Assembly (NCBI GenBank): GCA_963712995.1
Contig: CAVQKH010000026.1
Location: 186,001 to 250,000 of the forward strand
DNA length: 64,000 nucleotides
Direction of reading: 5' to 3'
From: GCA-003244245 sp963712995
GTDB taxonomy: Bacteria; Actinomycetota; Actinomycetes; Mycobacteriales; Pseudonocardiaceae
Shown in pieces: positions 45,404 through 54,994 of this stretch (position 1 is the first letter of the stretch; every line of letters starts with the position of its first letter). The translations under genes and the position numbers were made by a program. The notes beneath the pieces were generated by a model, which had not been told where the DNA came from, searched no databases, and was given only the letters and a program-made list of their open reading frames with translations.

Positions 45404-46959
45404 GTGAACCCCGATTCCCGGTTGGTCGCCGGTCGCTACCGCCTGGACCGGCAGGTCGGCGCCGGTGCGATGGGCGTGGTCTGGCGAGCGCACGACGAGC
45501 GGCTGGACCGTACGGTCGCGCTCAAGGAGTTGCTCATGCAACCCGGACTGGCCGACGGGGACGCGGAGACGGCCCGGGCCAGGGCGATGCGTGAGGGCCG
45601 CATCGCGGCTCGCCTGCAGCATCCGCACGCCATCTCCGTCTACGACGTGGCTCTCGATCACGGCACCGGTGCAGGGGACCAGATGGTGCCGTGGCTGGTG
45701 ATGGAATACCTGCCCTCCCGCAGCCTGGCCACGGTTCTCGCCGAGCAGGGACCACTAGAGCCGCACGAGGTGGCCAGGATCGGCTGGCAGGTCGCCGCGG
45801 CACTCGCCGCGGCCCATCAGGCCGGGATCGTGCACCGGGACGTCAAGCCGGGCAACGTCCTGCTCGGCCAGGACGGCACCGTCAAGATCACCGATTTCGG
45901 GATTTCCCGAGCGAGCTGGGACACCACCGTGACCCGCACCGGCGTGCTGGCCGGCACGCCCGCCTACTTCGCTCCCGAGGTGGCCCGGGGTGAGCAGCCC
46001 GGCGCCGCGAGCGATGTGTTCTCGCTGGGCTCGATGCTCTACGTCGCGGTGGAGGGTGAACCTCCCTTCGGTCTGGACGACAACACGCTGGCCCTGTTGC
46101 GCACCGTCGCCGAGGGCCGGGTACGTCCCCTGCACCGAGCCGGCCCGCTGTCCACGGTCCTGATGCAGTTGCTGGCCGACGATCCGGCGGCGCGTCCGTC
46201 GATGCCCGACGTGGTGACGGCGCTGCGCGCGATCGCGGCGCACGGCACCGCCCCGGCCGCCGACCTCCCCTTGTTCAGCTCGCCCGCTGCCAGGGCCGCG
46301 GGCCCCCGCAGCGCCGCGCCCGCACCCACCACCGTGGGCCTGCCGCCCAGCCGCCCGCCGACCGCTTCGCCACGCCGGGGCACCGATTTCGTGTGGTGGC
46401 GACGGCCCGCTGTGCTGTTCGGGACCGCAGCCTGCCTCGTCGTGCTCGCCATCGTCTTCGCCTTCGTGGGGGCGGTGCCCGTGTTCTCCGGGCCCACGGC
46501 CGGACGTGGTCAGCTGACCGGGACGGTCGCGCCCGGCGCGCGGGCGTTACCCGCCCCGCAGGCTCTCCTCAACCCGCGCAGTCACCTCAACCCGCGCCAC
46601 AATTCGCACAACCGCCGCTTGCTGAGACGCTGCAGCCCGAGCAGCTGGAACAGGCCGTCCGCACTTATTACGGCCTGCTCCCCGAAGACACCACCGTGGC
46701 GTGGGAATACCTCGGGCACGCTGAACGCGCCCGGGGTTTCGCGCACTACAACAAATTCTGGAACAAAATTAACGAAGTAAGGATCCGCGGACCCGTTGCC
46801 GTGCAGGGCAACACCGTGCTGGTGGGCCTGGTGTTCGATCCGGTGAACCGGAGACGGACATTCGAGCGCTACCGCCTCACCATGGGCAGCTCACCCGATG
46901 GCCACGTACTCATCGAGTCCGCCTCCCGGATCGACGCCTTCGCCCTAACCGGCAGGTAG
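45404..46959 (+). CDS. Ser/Thr protein kinase with extracellular domain, frameshifted in the linker
   Basis: A PknB-type kinase: G-loop VGAGAMGVVW, ATP-site Lys in VALKELL, catalytic HRDVKPGNV, DFG and YFAPE. A transmembrane helix lies at about residues 345-365. At about 46540-46570, in the Pro/Gln-rich extracellular linker, the frame shifts. As written it ends at 46780 with an Arg/Ser-rich tail. In the other frame the linker continues as PQPAQSPQPAPQF and leads to a compact domain (EQLEQAVRTYYGLLPED, AWEYLGH, YNKFWNKINEVRI) ending at 46959. The ectodomain fold looks like a small NTF2-type ligand sensor. GTG at 45404 is the start. Confidence 0.85.
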
Positions 46960-46980
46960 CCCCCGGGGCGATGGCTATGG

Positions 46981-47523
46981 TCAATGAGATCCGAGTCGCG
47001 CTGACACGTCGTGGTGGCGACTCTCAGGGGTTTCCTTGAGGGCGGAGAGCAGGAGCAGGCTGAACCCGGTAAGCCAGGCCGCGAAGGCCGCAACATGTCC
47101 GTACTCCCACCGAGGACGCAGCCGCAGGTACGCCGATAGAACGGATTCCGGCGCTGTCTCCATGACCCGGAGCCACTCCGCGTTCACTGGCGCAACGAGT
47201 GCGGCCCATAAGACGAGCGAGAGCACGAGGCCAAGCGCACCCAGCAGCGTCAGCCGAAAGACCGGGCGCCCTCGGACCAAGAACGTCAGCACGGCCGCCG
47301 CGACAACGGAGGCGACTTGGACGATGGCTCCAACTGAGCCGAAGAATTGGTAAAGCGTGCTGGTAACTGCCGTGTACATTTCCGCGTCGTACTGCATTTT
47401 CGGTGACAATTCGAGCACGTGAGCCGCCCCGAGCGTCAAGCCGAGCGCGGCGAGCAGAAGCGTAATGAAGCGCCAGGTGCGGAGCATAGCTGCGATGGGA
47501 AGAGTCGGCATAACATGCTCCAC
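46981..47523 (-). CDS. DUF1772-type membrane protein
   Basis: A 180-residue protein with four predicted membrane helices and the DUF1772-like features AALGLTLGAAHVLELSPKM near the start and PVNAEWLRV in the loop before helix four. Function is unknown. Confidence 0.75.
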   Translation of the reverse strand: MEHVMPTLPIAAMLRTWRFITLLLAALGLTLGAAHVLELSPKMQYDAEMYTAVTSTLYQFFGSVGAIVQVASVVAAAVLTFLVRGRPVFRLTLLGALGLVLSLVLWAALVAPVNAEWLRVMETAPESVLSAYLRLRPRWEYGHVAAFAAWLTGFSLLLLSALKETPESRHHDVSARLGSH

Positions 47524-47565
47524 GTAGGGTATGGGAGGACTGAGCTTTCCCTTCGTGCCCGGACC

Positions 47566-47961
47566 TCAATGGCGCTCCTCGAGGCCGACGGCTTCGCGCA
47601 GGCGGTCCACGGCCTCCCGGAGATCGGGATTCTTACGCGCTTCCGAACTCATCAGCTCGGCCAGCGCCTCGGCGATGACGTTGAGCTTCTCCTGGGCGGC
47701 CTCCTCCGCGCGGCGATTGGCGTTCTCGAGCAGCGCCACCAGCAGCAGCGTGAGGACACTCGCGACAGTGTGAATGACCGTCTGCCATTCCTTGAGGTTC
47801 TCCCACAAGGGAAGGCTGACCAGCCAGACCACGACGATGAAGACACACAGGACGAAGAACGACGTCCGGCTGACCCTACGGTAGACCGCCTCAACAAACC
47901 GGTCGAACAGCGAACGTCGATCTCCCTGACTGCGGGTCTTCGCGGCCTCGCTGCGCTCCAC
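47566..47961 (-). CDS. Low-affinity iron permease-like membrane protein
   Basis: About 131 residues with two membrane helices (SFFVLCVFIVVVWLVSLPLW, then VIHTVASVLTLLLVALLENA) and a helical tail (EKLNVIAEALAELMSSE). This is the pattern of small proteins classed with the low-affinity iron permease family, although transport has rarely been shown. GTG at 47961 is preferred because the upstream frame passes through the operator-like repeats. Confidence 0.7.
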   Translation of the reverse strand: MERSEAAKTRSQGDRRSLFDRFVEAVYRRVSRTSFFVLCVFIVVVWLVSLPLWENLKEWQTVIHTVASVLTLLLVALLENANRRAEEAAQEKLNVIAEALAELMSSEARKNPDLREAVDRLREAVGLEERH

Positions 47962-47998
47962 ACCCAACAGCCTAGCCCCCGCGATCCCCCGCCCGCGT

Positions 47999-48064
47999 CC
48001 CCGACATGGAGACATATCGGGGTCACAGACGCCCGAAAAACCCCGACATGGCTCCATATCGGGG
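47999..48064. promoter_or_regulatory. Pair of 24-bp dyad sites, operator-like
   Basis: CCCCGACATGGAGACATATCGGGG (47999-48022, quoted as halves CCCCGACAT and ATATCGGGG) and its near copy at 48041-48064 differ only in the central spacer. Each is a dyad, and the centres are 42 bp apart, four helical turns. They lie just upstream of the permease-like gene, a fitting place for a cooperative operator. Confidence 0.55.
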
Positions 48065-48206
48065 GCCGGGGCGGGGAGCTAAGCCTCGCCAGCGGATTAC
48101 TTAGCGGCATTGACTCAAACAGAGGTGCTGGATAGCGTCCCGCGCCAGTAACGATTTTCTTCTCTCTGCCCACTGGAGCAATATGGCATCAACCTCGACA
48201 ATACTC

Positions 48207-48758
48207 TCATGCTACGGCACCAAGCTCCTTCACCGCTCCTGCACCCAACGCCTTGCGCAACGCACGCAGCGCATAGTATGAGCGCGATTTGACGGTACCC
48301 TCCGGCACGCCCAGCGCCTGGGATGCCTCCAGCAGACTGCAACCTCTAAAGTACACCTGAATGATTACCTCACGGTGTTCCTCAGACAGCTTCTGCAGCG
48401 CTTCGAGCACCTCCATCGAGTCAATCACCTGATCAGCATGATCCCGTTGCATGGGAGACTGGGCCAGCGACTCGGCGACCTCCCTCGGCCGGGCGGCCGT
48501 AGCCCGGATCCGGTCCATCACAATGCGGTAAGCCACCGTCAGCAGCCACGCGCGCACCGAACCCTTGCCGTTGACCAGCACCTCCGAATGGCGCCAGGCA
48601 CGCACCAAGGTCTCCTGGAGAACGTCTTCGGCGGCAGCCCGATCCCCGGTCAGCTTGATAACGTAGGCCAGCACTGCCGGTCCGTGCTGGGAGTACAGTG
48701 CCCGGATCAGCGCCTCATCCGAGTCGCTGACACGACTGCCGAGCAATCGACTCTTCAT
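48207..48758 (-). CDS. ECF-family RNA polymerase sigma factor
   Basis: A 183-residue sigma-70 group 4 protein. Region 2 (about 14-85) includes DVLQETLVRAWRH and AWLLTVAYRIVMDRIR, and region 4 (about 118-172) includes LSEEHREVIIQVYFRGCSLLEASQALGVPEGTVKSRSYYALRALRK. No anti-sigma factor gene adjoins it; the next upstream ORF is a short hydrophobic peptide. Confidence 0.92.
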   Translation of the reverse strand: MKSRLLGSRVSDSDEALIRALYSQHGPAVLAYVIKLTGDRAAAEDVLQETLVRAWRHSEVLVNGKGSVRAWLLTVAYRIVMDRIRATAARPREVAESLAQSPMQRDHADQVIDSMEVLEALQKLSEEHREVIIQVYFRGCSLLEASQALGVPEGTVKSRSYYALRALRKALGAGAVKELGAVA

Positions 48759-48833
48759 CGCACGTCACCTCAACCGATCCGACCTGTGTTATGCAATCCA
48801 CCGCCTGCACAATCACCGCGGTGGGCATCAGGT

Positions 48834-48989
48834 TCATGAAATCGGCGTGGTCGGTGACGGGATGGTGATGCAGTCGGCCGATCCGTTAGGCTCAATCAGC
48901 GGTCCCACGATCCCGCCAGTGGCCGGCAACACCATCACTGTGGTCACAACACGTACCAGTATGCCAAGCCTGCGCTCTCTGCCTGACAT
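48834..48989 (-). CDS. Short hydrophobic ORF upstream of the sigma factor
   Basis: A 51-residue ORF from ATG 48989, preceded by GCGAGG. It has a basic start, one hydrophobic segment (LVRVVTTVMVLPATGGIVGP) and a Pro/Thr-rich end with a single Cys. It could be a small membrane or secreted peptide. The surrounding 48759-49183 contains nothing else I can support. Confidence 0.35.
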   Translation of the reverse strand: MSGRERRLGILVRVVTTVMVLPATGGIVGPLIEPNGSADCITIPSPTTPIS

Positions 48990-49183
48990 CACCTCGCCAC
49001 CTGGCGGTGAGTACTCGACTACCTGACCCCCTCTCGACCTGCCGAATTCATCGGCGACCCCGCCCGCCCACCTGCTGGCGTCTTCAATACGATAGAGTGC
49101 GCCGAGTTGGCATTTGATACCACAAAACCGCAACTGTCTCCGCGGCAACGAGACCGAAGAAGTGATAAAATGTTGTTCGGGAA

Positions 49184-51036
49184 TCAGTTCGCCGACGAAC
49201 ATGCCACAGACGACTGATCCGGGTTCGGCACAGTGATTGTCGGCGCCAGCTGTTGATATCCGCGCGCATGGAGCCGGTAGAGCGTGGCGTAGAGATCGTC
49301 TGCTGCCATCAGCTGGTCATGGTTTCCGGCCTCGCGTACCCGGCCGCGGTCGAGCACGACGATCCAGTCGGCCATGCGCACGGTGGAGAAGCGGTGCGAG
49401 ACGAACACTGTGATCGTGCTCTGGTTGATGCGTCTGGCCACGTCGGTGTAGCGCTCGAAGAGCGCATGCTCAGTCTCCGCGTCCAGGCTGGCCGTCGGCT
49501 CGTCGAGTAGGAGGAGGATGGGCTGCTGGCGCATCATTGCTCGTCCCATCGCCAGCTTCTGCCACTGGCCGACCGACAGATCGACTCCGTCCTCGAACGT
49601 ACGGCCGAGCCGGGTCTCCAGGCCAGCGGGAAGCTGGCCAGGGATATCCGCGGCTCCCGCGCGAGCCAATGCGGTCAGGACCGCTGCTGGATCCTCGATC
49701 TTGGCGAGTTCCCCGACTCCGACCGTCTCACGGGTCAGCAACTCCAGGCGGCAGAAATCCTGGAAACCGGCGGTCAGTCTGGCCCGCCACTGGGCGACAT
49801 CGAAGCGGTGCAGGTCGCATCCGTCGAGCAGGATCCGTCCGGCGGTCGGCTCGTACAGCCGGCACAACAACTTGACCAGGGTGGTCTTGCCAGCCCCGTT
49901 CTCACCGACGATCGCCACGGTCGCACCGGCCGGAATCGTCAGCGAAACGTCGTGCAGGACCGGCGTTTCGGTCCCCGGATAGCTGAACCGGACATGGTCG
50001 AGGGTCAGCTCACCGGCGCACGAGGGGACCGGCATTCGCGCTGGCCGGGCGCTCTGCATAGCCGTCTCGGCATAGTCGACCAGCCACAGGTAGTACGTAG
50101 CGGCGCGCAGCGTCTGCTGCAGCCAGGCGAGGAGCTGGACCGTGCCGGACACGGTGCTGTCGAGCTGGCCGGCCAGACTGATTACCAGCGCCACGTCTCC
50201 GGGGGTGGCCAGGCCATGGAGCGCCCGCTGCACAACCAAAGCGACCGCCCCGATGAAGCCCAGCCCGAACACCGCCCACCCGGCCGCAGGCCACAGCTCA
50301 GCCCGTACCTCGGCACGCTGACGAACCCGGTGGATCCCCTTGAGCAGCGCATGATGACGTGCGGTGATCTCACCGTCGAGCCCGTAGACGCGCAGCTCCT
50401 TGGCCGGACCAGCGGTGCTCGCCAGGGTGAACAACCAGCGTCGCGCACGTTCAGGCTCGGTGGTCTGCTCGTCGGCTTGGCGAAGGACGCGCTGCGCGGC
50501 GGTCGCGGCCAATGCCGCCGGGAGCGCGAGGACCGGCAGCAGTGCCAGACGCGGATCGACGGTGGCGAGCGCCCCGATGACCCCGGCGAAGCGGGTCAGG
50601 CCACGCAGATTCTCGATCAGGGCGCCGAACGCGCTGCCGATCTCGCCGCGGTGCGCGCGGAGCAGCTTGAGCTTGTCGAGGTAGGGGGGGTCTCATGGTG
50701 CTCGAGGGTCGGCAGCTGCGTGCACATCCGCAGGATCCGCTGGTCGAGCAGCAGGCCCACCCGCTGTTGGAGGGACAACCGCAGGTTCGCCATGGTGGTA
50801 CCGAGCACATGCGTGATCGTGACCGTCGCGGCGAGCAGCCCGGCGGCGACGAGCAGCTCATCGGCCTGCTGGTGAGAGGCACCGTCGACGAGCCATTTCA
50901 TGCCGAAGCCGTAGAACACACTGGCGAGCCCGACTATGGGGGACAGGACGAACACGCACAGGGCCCGTCGCGGATCGGCCTGGAAGGCGGTTTCGATGAG
51001 GATCCGCAGCGCCCGCACCCGGTTACGCATGGGCAC
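49184..51036 (-). CDS. ABC exporter of the lanthipeptide locus, frameshifted (second transporter)
   Basis: A fused membrane-ATPase half transporter of about 617 residues when repaired. N-terminal helices start at ATG 51036. The frame breaks at a seven-base G run (50684-50690, C run on the coding strand): HHETPP continues as YLDKLKLLRAHRGEIGSAFG after a one-base correction. The ATPase has Walker A GENGAGKTT, LSVGQ as signature (LSGGQ is usual) and LLLLDEPTA. It overlaps the preceding exporter gene by 14 bases, so it belongs to the same operon. No C39 peptidase domain is present. It likely exports the peptide or gives immunity. Confidence 0.85.
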
Positions 51037-52867
51037 CGCCTTCGAAGCGGGTTGCCTGCAAGATGAACATGCGGGCGTAGCGCCCGCCGCGGGCGAGCAA
51101 CTTGTCGTGGGTGCCGTGCTCGACGATCCGCCCTCCGTCGAACACGCAGATCCGGCTGGCCAGCCGTACGGTGCTGAACCGGTGCGAGATCAGGATCGTC
51201 GTCAGGCCACGGGTGAGTTCGAGGAAGCGCTCATACAGCTCGCTCTCGGCACGGACGTCGAGGTGAGCGGTCGGCTCGTCGAGCACGAGTACTCGGGCAC
51301 CGTGCTCAACCGCGACCAGCGCGCGGGCGAGCGCGAGCCGCTGCCACTGCCCCCCGGACAGCTCGCTCCCGCCCGAGTAGCGGCGTGACAGGAGGGTGTC
51401 CCACCCCTGTGGCAGCTCGCTGATGAGGTCAGCGGCGCCCGCGCGCTGGGCGGCGGCTTCCACCGCGCCACTCGCGGCGGCGCCAACCCGACCGAAGGCC
51501 ACGTTGTCCCGCGCGGACAGCTCGTAACGCTGGAAGTCCTGGAAGACGACGGCGAGCTGCCGCCGCCACGAGCGCACCTCCAGCGCGCGCAGGTCGACGC
51601 CGTCCACCGTGATGCGCCCCTGGTCCGGGTCGTAGCACCGGGCGAGCAGCTTGATCAGCGTGGTCTTGCCTGCACCGTTGTCGCCGACGACCGCCAACGA
51701 CGTGCCGGCCGGTATCCACAGGTCGAGCCGGTCCGCGACCGGGCGGCTACTTGTCGGGTAGGCGAAGGTCACCCCCTCGAAGTTGATGCCTCGAGCGGGG
51801 AGACCGTTCGCCGAGCGCGGTCCGTTCGGCATCTCGTCGGCGTGATTGCTGACGGCCAACGCGTGCGGGATCGCAGCACTGGCGCTCGGGAGAATCCACT
51901 GCATGTCGCCGACAAACCCCAACGACGCCATCGCCAGGACGGCTTGCACGCCCACGGTGACCTGCCCGATCCCGATCAGACCATGGGCGTTCGCCAACCC
52001 GAGCGCGCCGAGAACGGCGGCGTGCGCACCGCCGAGAAGGACGAACCGCACGGCCAGCACCCATTTGCCGGCCCTGGACTGGAACAGTTCGCGCATCCCC
52101 AGCAGCCACGCGTCCGAGAACCGGCCCAGGATCCAGGAACCGAGCCCGAATACCCGGATCTCTTTGGCTCCGGACCCGTCCAGGCTGAGGTCTCGCAGGT
52201 AAGCCGCCCGCCGCAGTCCTGGCGTTTGCGCCTGGAAAGCCTGCACGGCCAGGCGGATCTCGCGATCGATCCGTCTGCCGGTGAGTACCCAGACCGCGGC
52301 CAGCGGCAGCGGCGCCCACCATAGGACACCGGCCAGCGTGATCGCCGCGGCCAATCCGGAAAGCCGCGCAGCGGCGACCTGTGCGAGCGCACTGACCGCT
52401 AAGGCCGGTGGGTAGGTGCCGACGCCAACGCTTTGCGCCAGGCTGATCCGGTCGGCGACTCGTGGGTCCTCCAGGTGCGCGATCCCGACCGGTCGCAGGC
52501 TCGCGGTAAGCACCTCCTCGGTCGTGAACCGGGTGACACGGCGCCCGAGCGCACCAGCGACCACGTTCAGGCACGGCTGGCTCAGCTGCTGGAGAAAGAT
52601 GATCACTCCGAACACCACGAGAGCGCGCAGGGCCTGGTCTGCGGCCGGCGAGGACAGTCCCGCACGCAGCGTCGCCGGGACGCTCGCCACCAGGGCGCCG
52701 ACGACCAGGATGTACCCGATCGGCAGCAGCGCCTCCGCGAGCACCAGGCCGGTGAGGGCGAGCGAGCCCACCCGGGACAGCCGCGGCAGCAGACGGATGA
52801 GTGCCCACACCGGCCGGTCACGAGTGCGCCATCGCTTCAGCGAGCAGAGCACCCGCGGCATGCTCAT
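51023..52867 (-). CDS. ABC exporter of the lanthipeptide locus (first transporter)
   Basis: A 614-residue half transporter with about six membrane helices in residues 30-320 and an ATPase with Walker A GDNGAGKTT, Q-loop VVFQDFQRY, signature LSGGQ and Walker B VLVLDEPT. It lacks an N-terminal C39 protease, so leader removal must be done by something else. Its start overlaps the lanC stop by four bases (ATGA), and it overlaps the next exporter, suggesting a heterodimer. Confidence 0.92.
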   Translation of the reverse strand: MSMPRVLCSLKRWRTRDRPVWALIRLLPRLSRVGSLALTGLVLAEALLPIGYILVVGALVASVPATLRAGLSSPAADQALRALVVFGVIIFLQQLSQPCLNVVAGALGRRVTRFTTEEVLTASLRPVGIAHLEDPRVADRISLAQSVGVGTYPPALAVSALAQVAAARLSGLAAAITLAGVLWWAPLPLAAVWVLTGRRIDREIRLAVQAFQAQTPGLRRAAYLRDLSLDGSGAKEIRVFGLGSWILGRFSDAWLLGMRELFQSRAGKWVLAVRFVLLGGAHAAVLGALGLANAHGLIGIGQVTVGVQAVLAMASLGFVGDMQWILPSASAAIPHALAVSNHADEMPNGPRSANGLPARGINFEGVTFAYPTSSRPVADRLDLWIPAGTSLAVVGDNGAGKTTLIKLLARCYDPDQGRITVDGVDLRALEVRSWRRQLAVVFQDFQRYELSARDNVAFGRVGAAASGAVEAAAQRAGAADLISELPQGWDTLLSRRYSGGSELSGGQWQRLALARALVAVEHGARVLVLDEPTAHLDVRAESELYERFLELTRGLTTILISHRFSTVRLASRICVFDGGRIVEHGTHDKLLARGGRYARMFILQATRFEGGAHA

Positions 52868-54102
52868 CGCAACGCGAGCTGGGTCAGCCAGCCACGCCGG
52901 CCACCGTGCACGGTGAGCAGCACGGCGAGGACCCCACTCGCCCCGTTCAGCAACGACATGTCCTGCTCAGCGAGCTGCTGGACCTCGTCGAACCGACCGA
53001 GCACGTAGCGCTCAAGATGGTCACGGAGGCGAGCTGCCTCAGCCAGGCCGGCGTGCCGGGCAAACGCATCGGCGATCGCCAACGTGCCCGCCGCACCGTG
53101 GCAGACCCCCAGGATATCGCTGATCCTCGGACCGTCGTCGATGTAGAACTCGTCGTCCCAGGCGGCGCAGAACGAGCGCATGGCCTCGGCGGCGAAGGCT
53201 TGGAGTGCGCAATCGCCGAGGACCCGGCCCGCATCCCAGAGCGTCCAGGACACTCCAGGGGTTCCGTAACACCACGCTTGGCGGTGGCTCGCCCCAGGTG
53301 GGAGCGGGCGGCCATCGAGGCTGCCACCCGGCCAGGTCCGCACGCCAAGGGCATCGACGAACGAGTGGGCCACCAGCCAGCAGCTCACCCGTCCCAGCGG
53401 TGCGGTCAGCTCGTCACGGACACCGACGATGTCGCAGGCAGCACGCAAGGCGGCCGCCACCCCGGGGACCCCATGGCCCAGCCCGATGTTGATCCGCCCG
53501 AAATTCCAGCCCAGTAGCTCGTCATCGCGGTAGGCGCCCACCCGCAACCGGCGCAGATCGACAGCGTCACCGAGCGCGGCCAGATGCGAGACGGCAGGCA
53601 TCACACACTCGGGCGGGCAGGCCGGATCGGTCGCCAGCGCGAGCACCACGCCGGCAGGACCGGTGATCAGGTCGTAATCCTCCCAGCGCAGCGCCTCGGT
53701 CCGCCAGTGGCCGGCCGCCGACCAGGCTGCCAGCGAGGCACGAAGCTGGTCGACGAGTGGAGCCAGGCGAGGATGGAACCCGCGCGCCGCCTGGGCTCCG
53801 GCGAACAATCCCGCCAGGCCCGAACCGAACGTGCCCACATGGCTGACGCCACCCCGAAAACCCGCGAGCCACGAGGAGAGCGCTCGGCCGGCTGCATCCT
53901 GGGTGAGGGGATCCCGGGTTAGGTCCCGGGTTAGGTCACTGCGCTGGGCCACGAGCGAAGCAAGCACCGCAGGACCCGCATCAGGTGGGAACTTCGAGTC
54001 CGGTCCAGCCCGACACGCTGCGAAGGTGCGCAGTGCTTCGCAGGCGGTCCCCAGCACCGCCGCCTGCCGATCGACCAACGGTGTGGTGATGGGGGATATC
54101 AT
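52864..54102 (-). CDS. lanC: Lanthionine synthetase C-like cyclase
   Basis: A 412-residue LanC. Zinc ligands are Cys278 (WCYGTPG), Cys334 and His335 (GVCHGAAGT), and His210 in GLGHGVPG is the likely acid/base. It joins Cys thiols to dehydroalanine or dehydrobutyrine to form (methyl)lanthionine. Three precursor genes lie just upstream, separated by a hairpin; the ABC exporter is coupled downstream. The repeated LTRDLTRD near residue 57 reflects a short DNA duplication. Confidence 0.93.
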   Translation of the reverse strand: MISPITTPLVDRQAAVLGTACEALRTFAACRAGPDSKFPPDAGPAVLASLVAQRSDLTRDLTRDPLTQDAAGRALSSWLAGFRGGVSHVGTFGSGLAGLFAGAQAARGFHPRLAPLVDQLRASLAAWSAAGHWRTEALRWEDYDLITGPAGVVLALATDPACPPECVMPAVSHLAALGDAVDLRRLRVGAYRDDELLGWNFGRINIGLGHGVPGVAAALRAACDIVGVRDELTAPLGRVSCWLVAHSFVDALGVRTWPGGSLDGRPLPPGASHRQAWCYGTPGVSWTLWDAGRVLGDCALQAFAAEAMRSFCAAWDDEFYIDDGPRISDILGVCHGAAGTLAIADAFARHAGLAEAARLRDHLERYVLGRFDEVQQLAEQDMSLLNGASGVLAVLLTVHGGRRGWLTQLALR

Positions 54103-54140
54103 GTCATCTCATTCTCTTCACGATGTCGCTGGATGGCGGC

Positions 54141-54180
54141 GGCCTGTCGCCAGGAGTGTGTTCACTCATGGCGACAGGCC
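54141..54180 (-). terminator. Hairpin between the precursor genes and lanC
   Basis: A perfect 12-bp GC-rich stem (54141-54152 and 54169-54180) with a 16-base loop. It lies 80 bases after the last precursor and 38 before lanC. In RiPP operons such a partial terminator keeps precursor mRNA in excess over the modifying enzymes; that role here is inference. Confidence 0.65.
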
Positions 54181-54260
54181 ACCGGAATTCGTCGACTCCA
54201 GCACAGGCGAAATGAGATCCGCAGGTGCCGGAGCCGTGTGAGACTCAGCACAGTGTGGGC

Positions 54261-54473
54261 TCAGCCATGACATTTTCCTGTACAAGCCCCCGAACAGAAG
54301 TCACTAGGGCATTCTCCGCCGCAGCGACAAGCACTGATCGCGCCTGCCGGCTCCGCGATGAGCCCGTGAGTTCCCTGGAACTGAGCCTCCAGTTCCGCAA
54401 TCAACGTGTCCACGTCAGAAAGCTCCAGCGCGGACAGCTCGACGGCGGTGGCCTGCGCAGTGATGGTGTGCAT
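54261..54473 (-). CDS. Lanthipeptide precursor 1 (six-Cys core)
   Basis: A 70-residue peptide behind a near-ideal AAAGGAGGTGAG. The leader holds AVELSALELSDVDTLIAELEAQFQ, almost the same as in the next two genes. The core region (about residue 43 on) ends CRCGGECPSDFCSGACTGKC-HG: six Cys and only four Ser/Thr (two Ser before the third Cys pair, one Ser, one Thr). At most four lanthionine rings could form, so two Cys would stay free or form a disulfide. The ACTG element recurs in the sister cores. Confidence 0.85.
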   Translation of the reverse strand: MHTITAQATAVELSALELSDVDTLIAELEAQFQGTHGLIAEPAGAISACRCGGECPSDFCSGACTGKCHG

Positions 54474-54517
54474 TTTTTCTCACCTCCTTTCACTGTCGAT
54501 GCGTTGCTTTTCGGCAT

Positions 54518-54543
54518 CCGCCTTCTCCTTGCTGATAAGGCGG
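54518..54543 (-). terminator. Small hairpin between precursors 2 and 1
   Basis: A 7-bp stem (54518-54524 and 54537-54543, CCGCCTT with AAGGCGG) with a 12-base loop. It may only affect mRNA stability. Confidence 0.35.
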
Positions 54544-54553
54544 CGACCCTGCG

Positions 54554-54751
54554 TTAGGGCACCTGACAGGTGGTTCTGCCGGTGCACCCTCCTTGCGTGC
54601 ACCCGACTGAGCCGTGCGGGTCCATAGCCGGCGCCACAAGCTCGCGAGTGGCCTGGAACTGAACTTCCAACTCCGTGATCAACGCGTCCACGTCAGAGAG
54701 CTCCAGCGTGGACAGCTCGACCGTCGCGGCCGGTGTCGTGATGGTCTGCAT
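54554..54751 (-). CDS. Lanthipeptide precursor 2 (three-Cys core)
   Basis: A 65-residue peptide. ATG at 54751 is used because GGAAGGGGGTG lines up with the ribosome binding sites of the sister genes; an in-frame GTG at 54760 is less likely. The leader MQTITTPAATVELSTLELSD with VDALITELEVQFQ matches the others. The core SVGCTQGGCTGRTTCQVP has three Cys and five Ser/Thr, enough for three rings with dehydrated residues to spare. Confidence 0.88.
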   Translation of the reverse strand: MQTITTPAATVELSTLELSDVDALITELEVQFQATRELVAPAMDPHGSVGCTQGGCTGRTTCQVP

Positions 54752-54793
54752 TCGTGTCACCCCCTTCCACCTCCGAAGCGTTTACTGGTGGAC

Positions 54794-54994
54794 TCATGCC
54801 TGGGTCACGCATTCCGGAGTGCCGGTGCAATGCGGCCCCGTGAACCATTGCGGGCCGTGTGGCCCCATCATTGGCGCCAAGAGCTCGCGAGTGGCCTGGA
54901 ACTGAACTTCCAGCTCCGAGATCAACGCGTCCACGTCAGAAAGCTCCAGCGCGGACAGCTCGACCGTCGCGGCCGGTGTCGTGATGGTCTGCAT
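54794..54994 (-). CDS. Lanthipeptide precursor 3 (two-Cys core)
   Basis: A 66-residue peptide behind GGAAGGAGGTGA. The leader (MQTITTPAATVELSALELSD...) is nearly identical to precursor 2. The core PHGPQWFTGPHCTGTPECVT has two Cys and four Thr, so the Ser/Thr are all Thr and rings would be methyllanthionines. The 3' end of the lanB frame reads across its start for 59 bases. Confidence 0.88.
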   Translation of the reverse strand: MQTITTPAATVELSALELSDVDALISELEVQFQATRELLAPMMGPHGPQWFTGPHCTGTPECVTQA

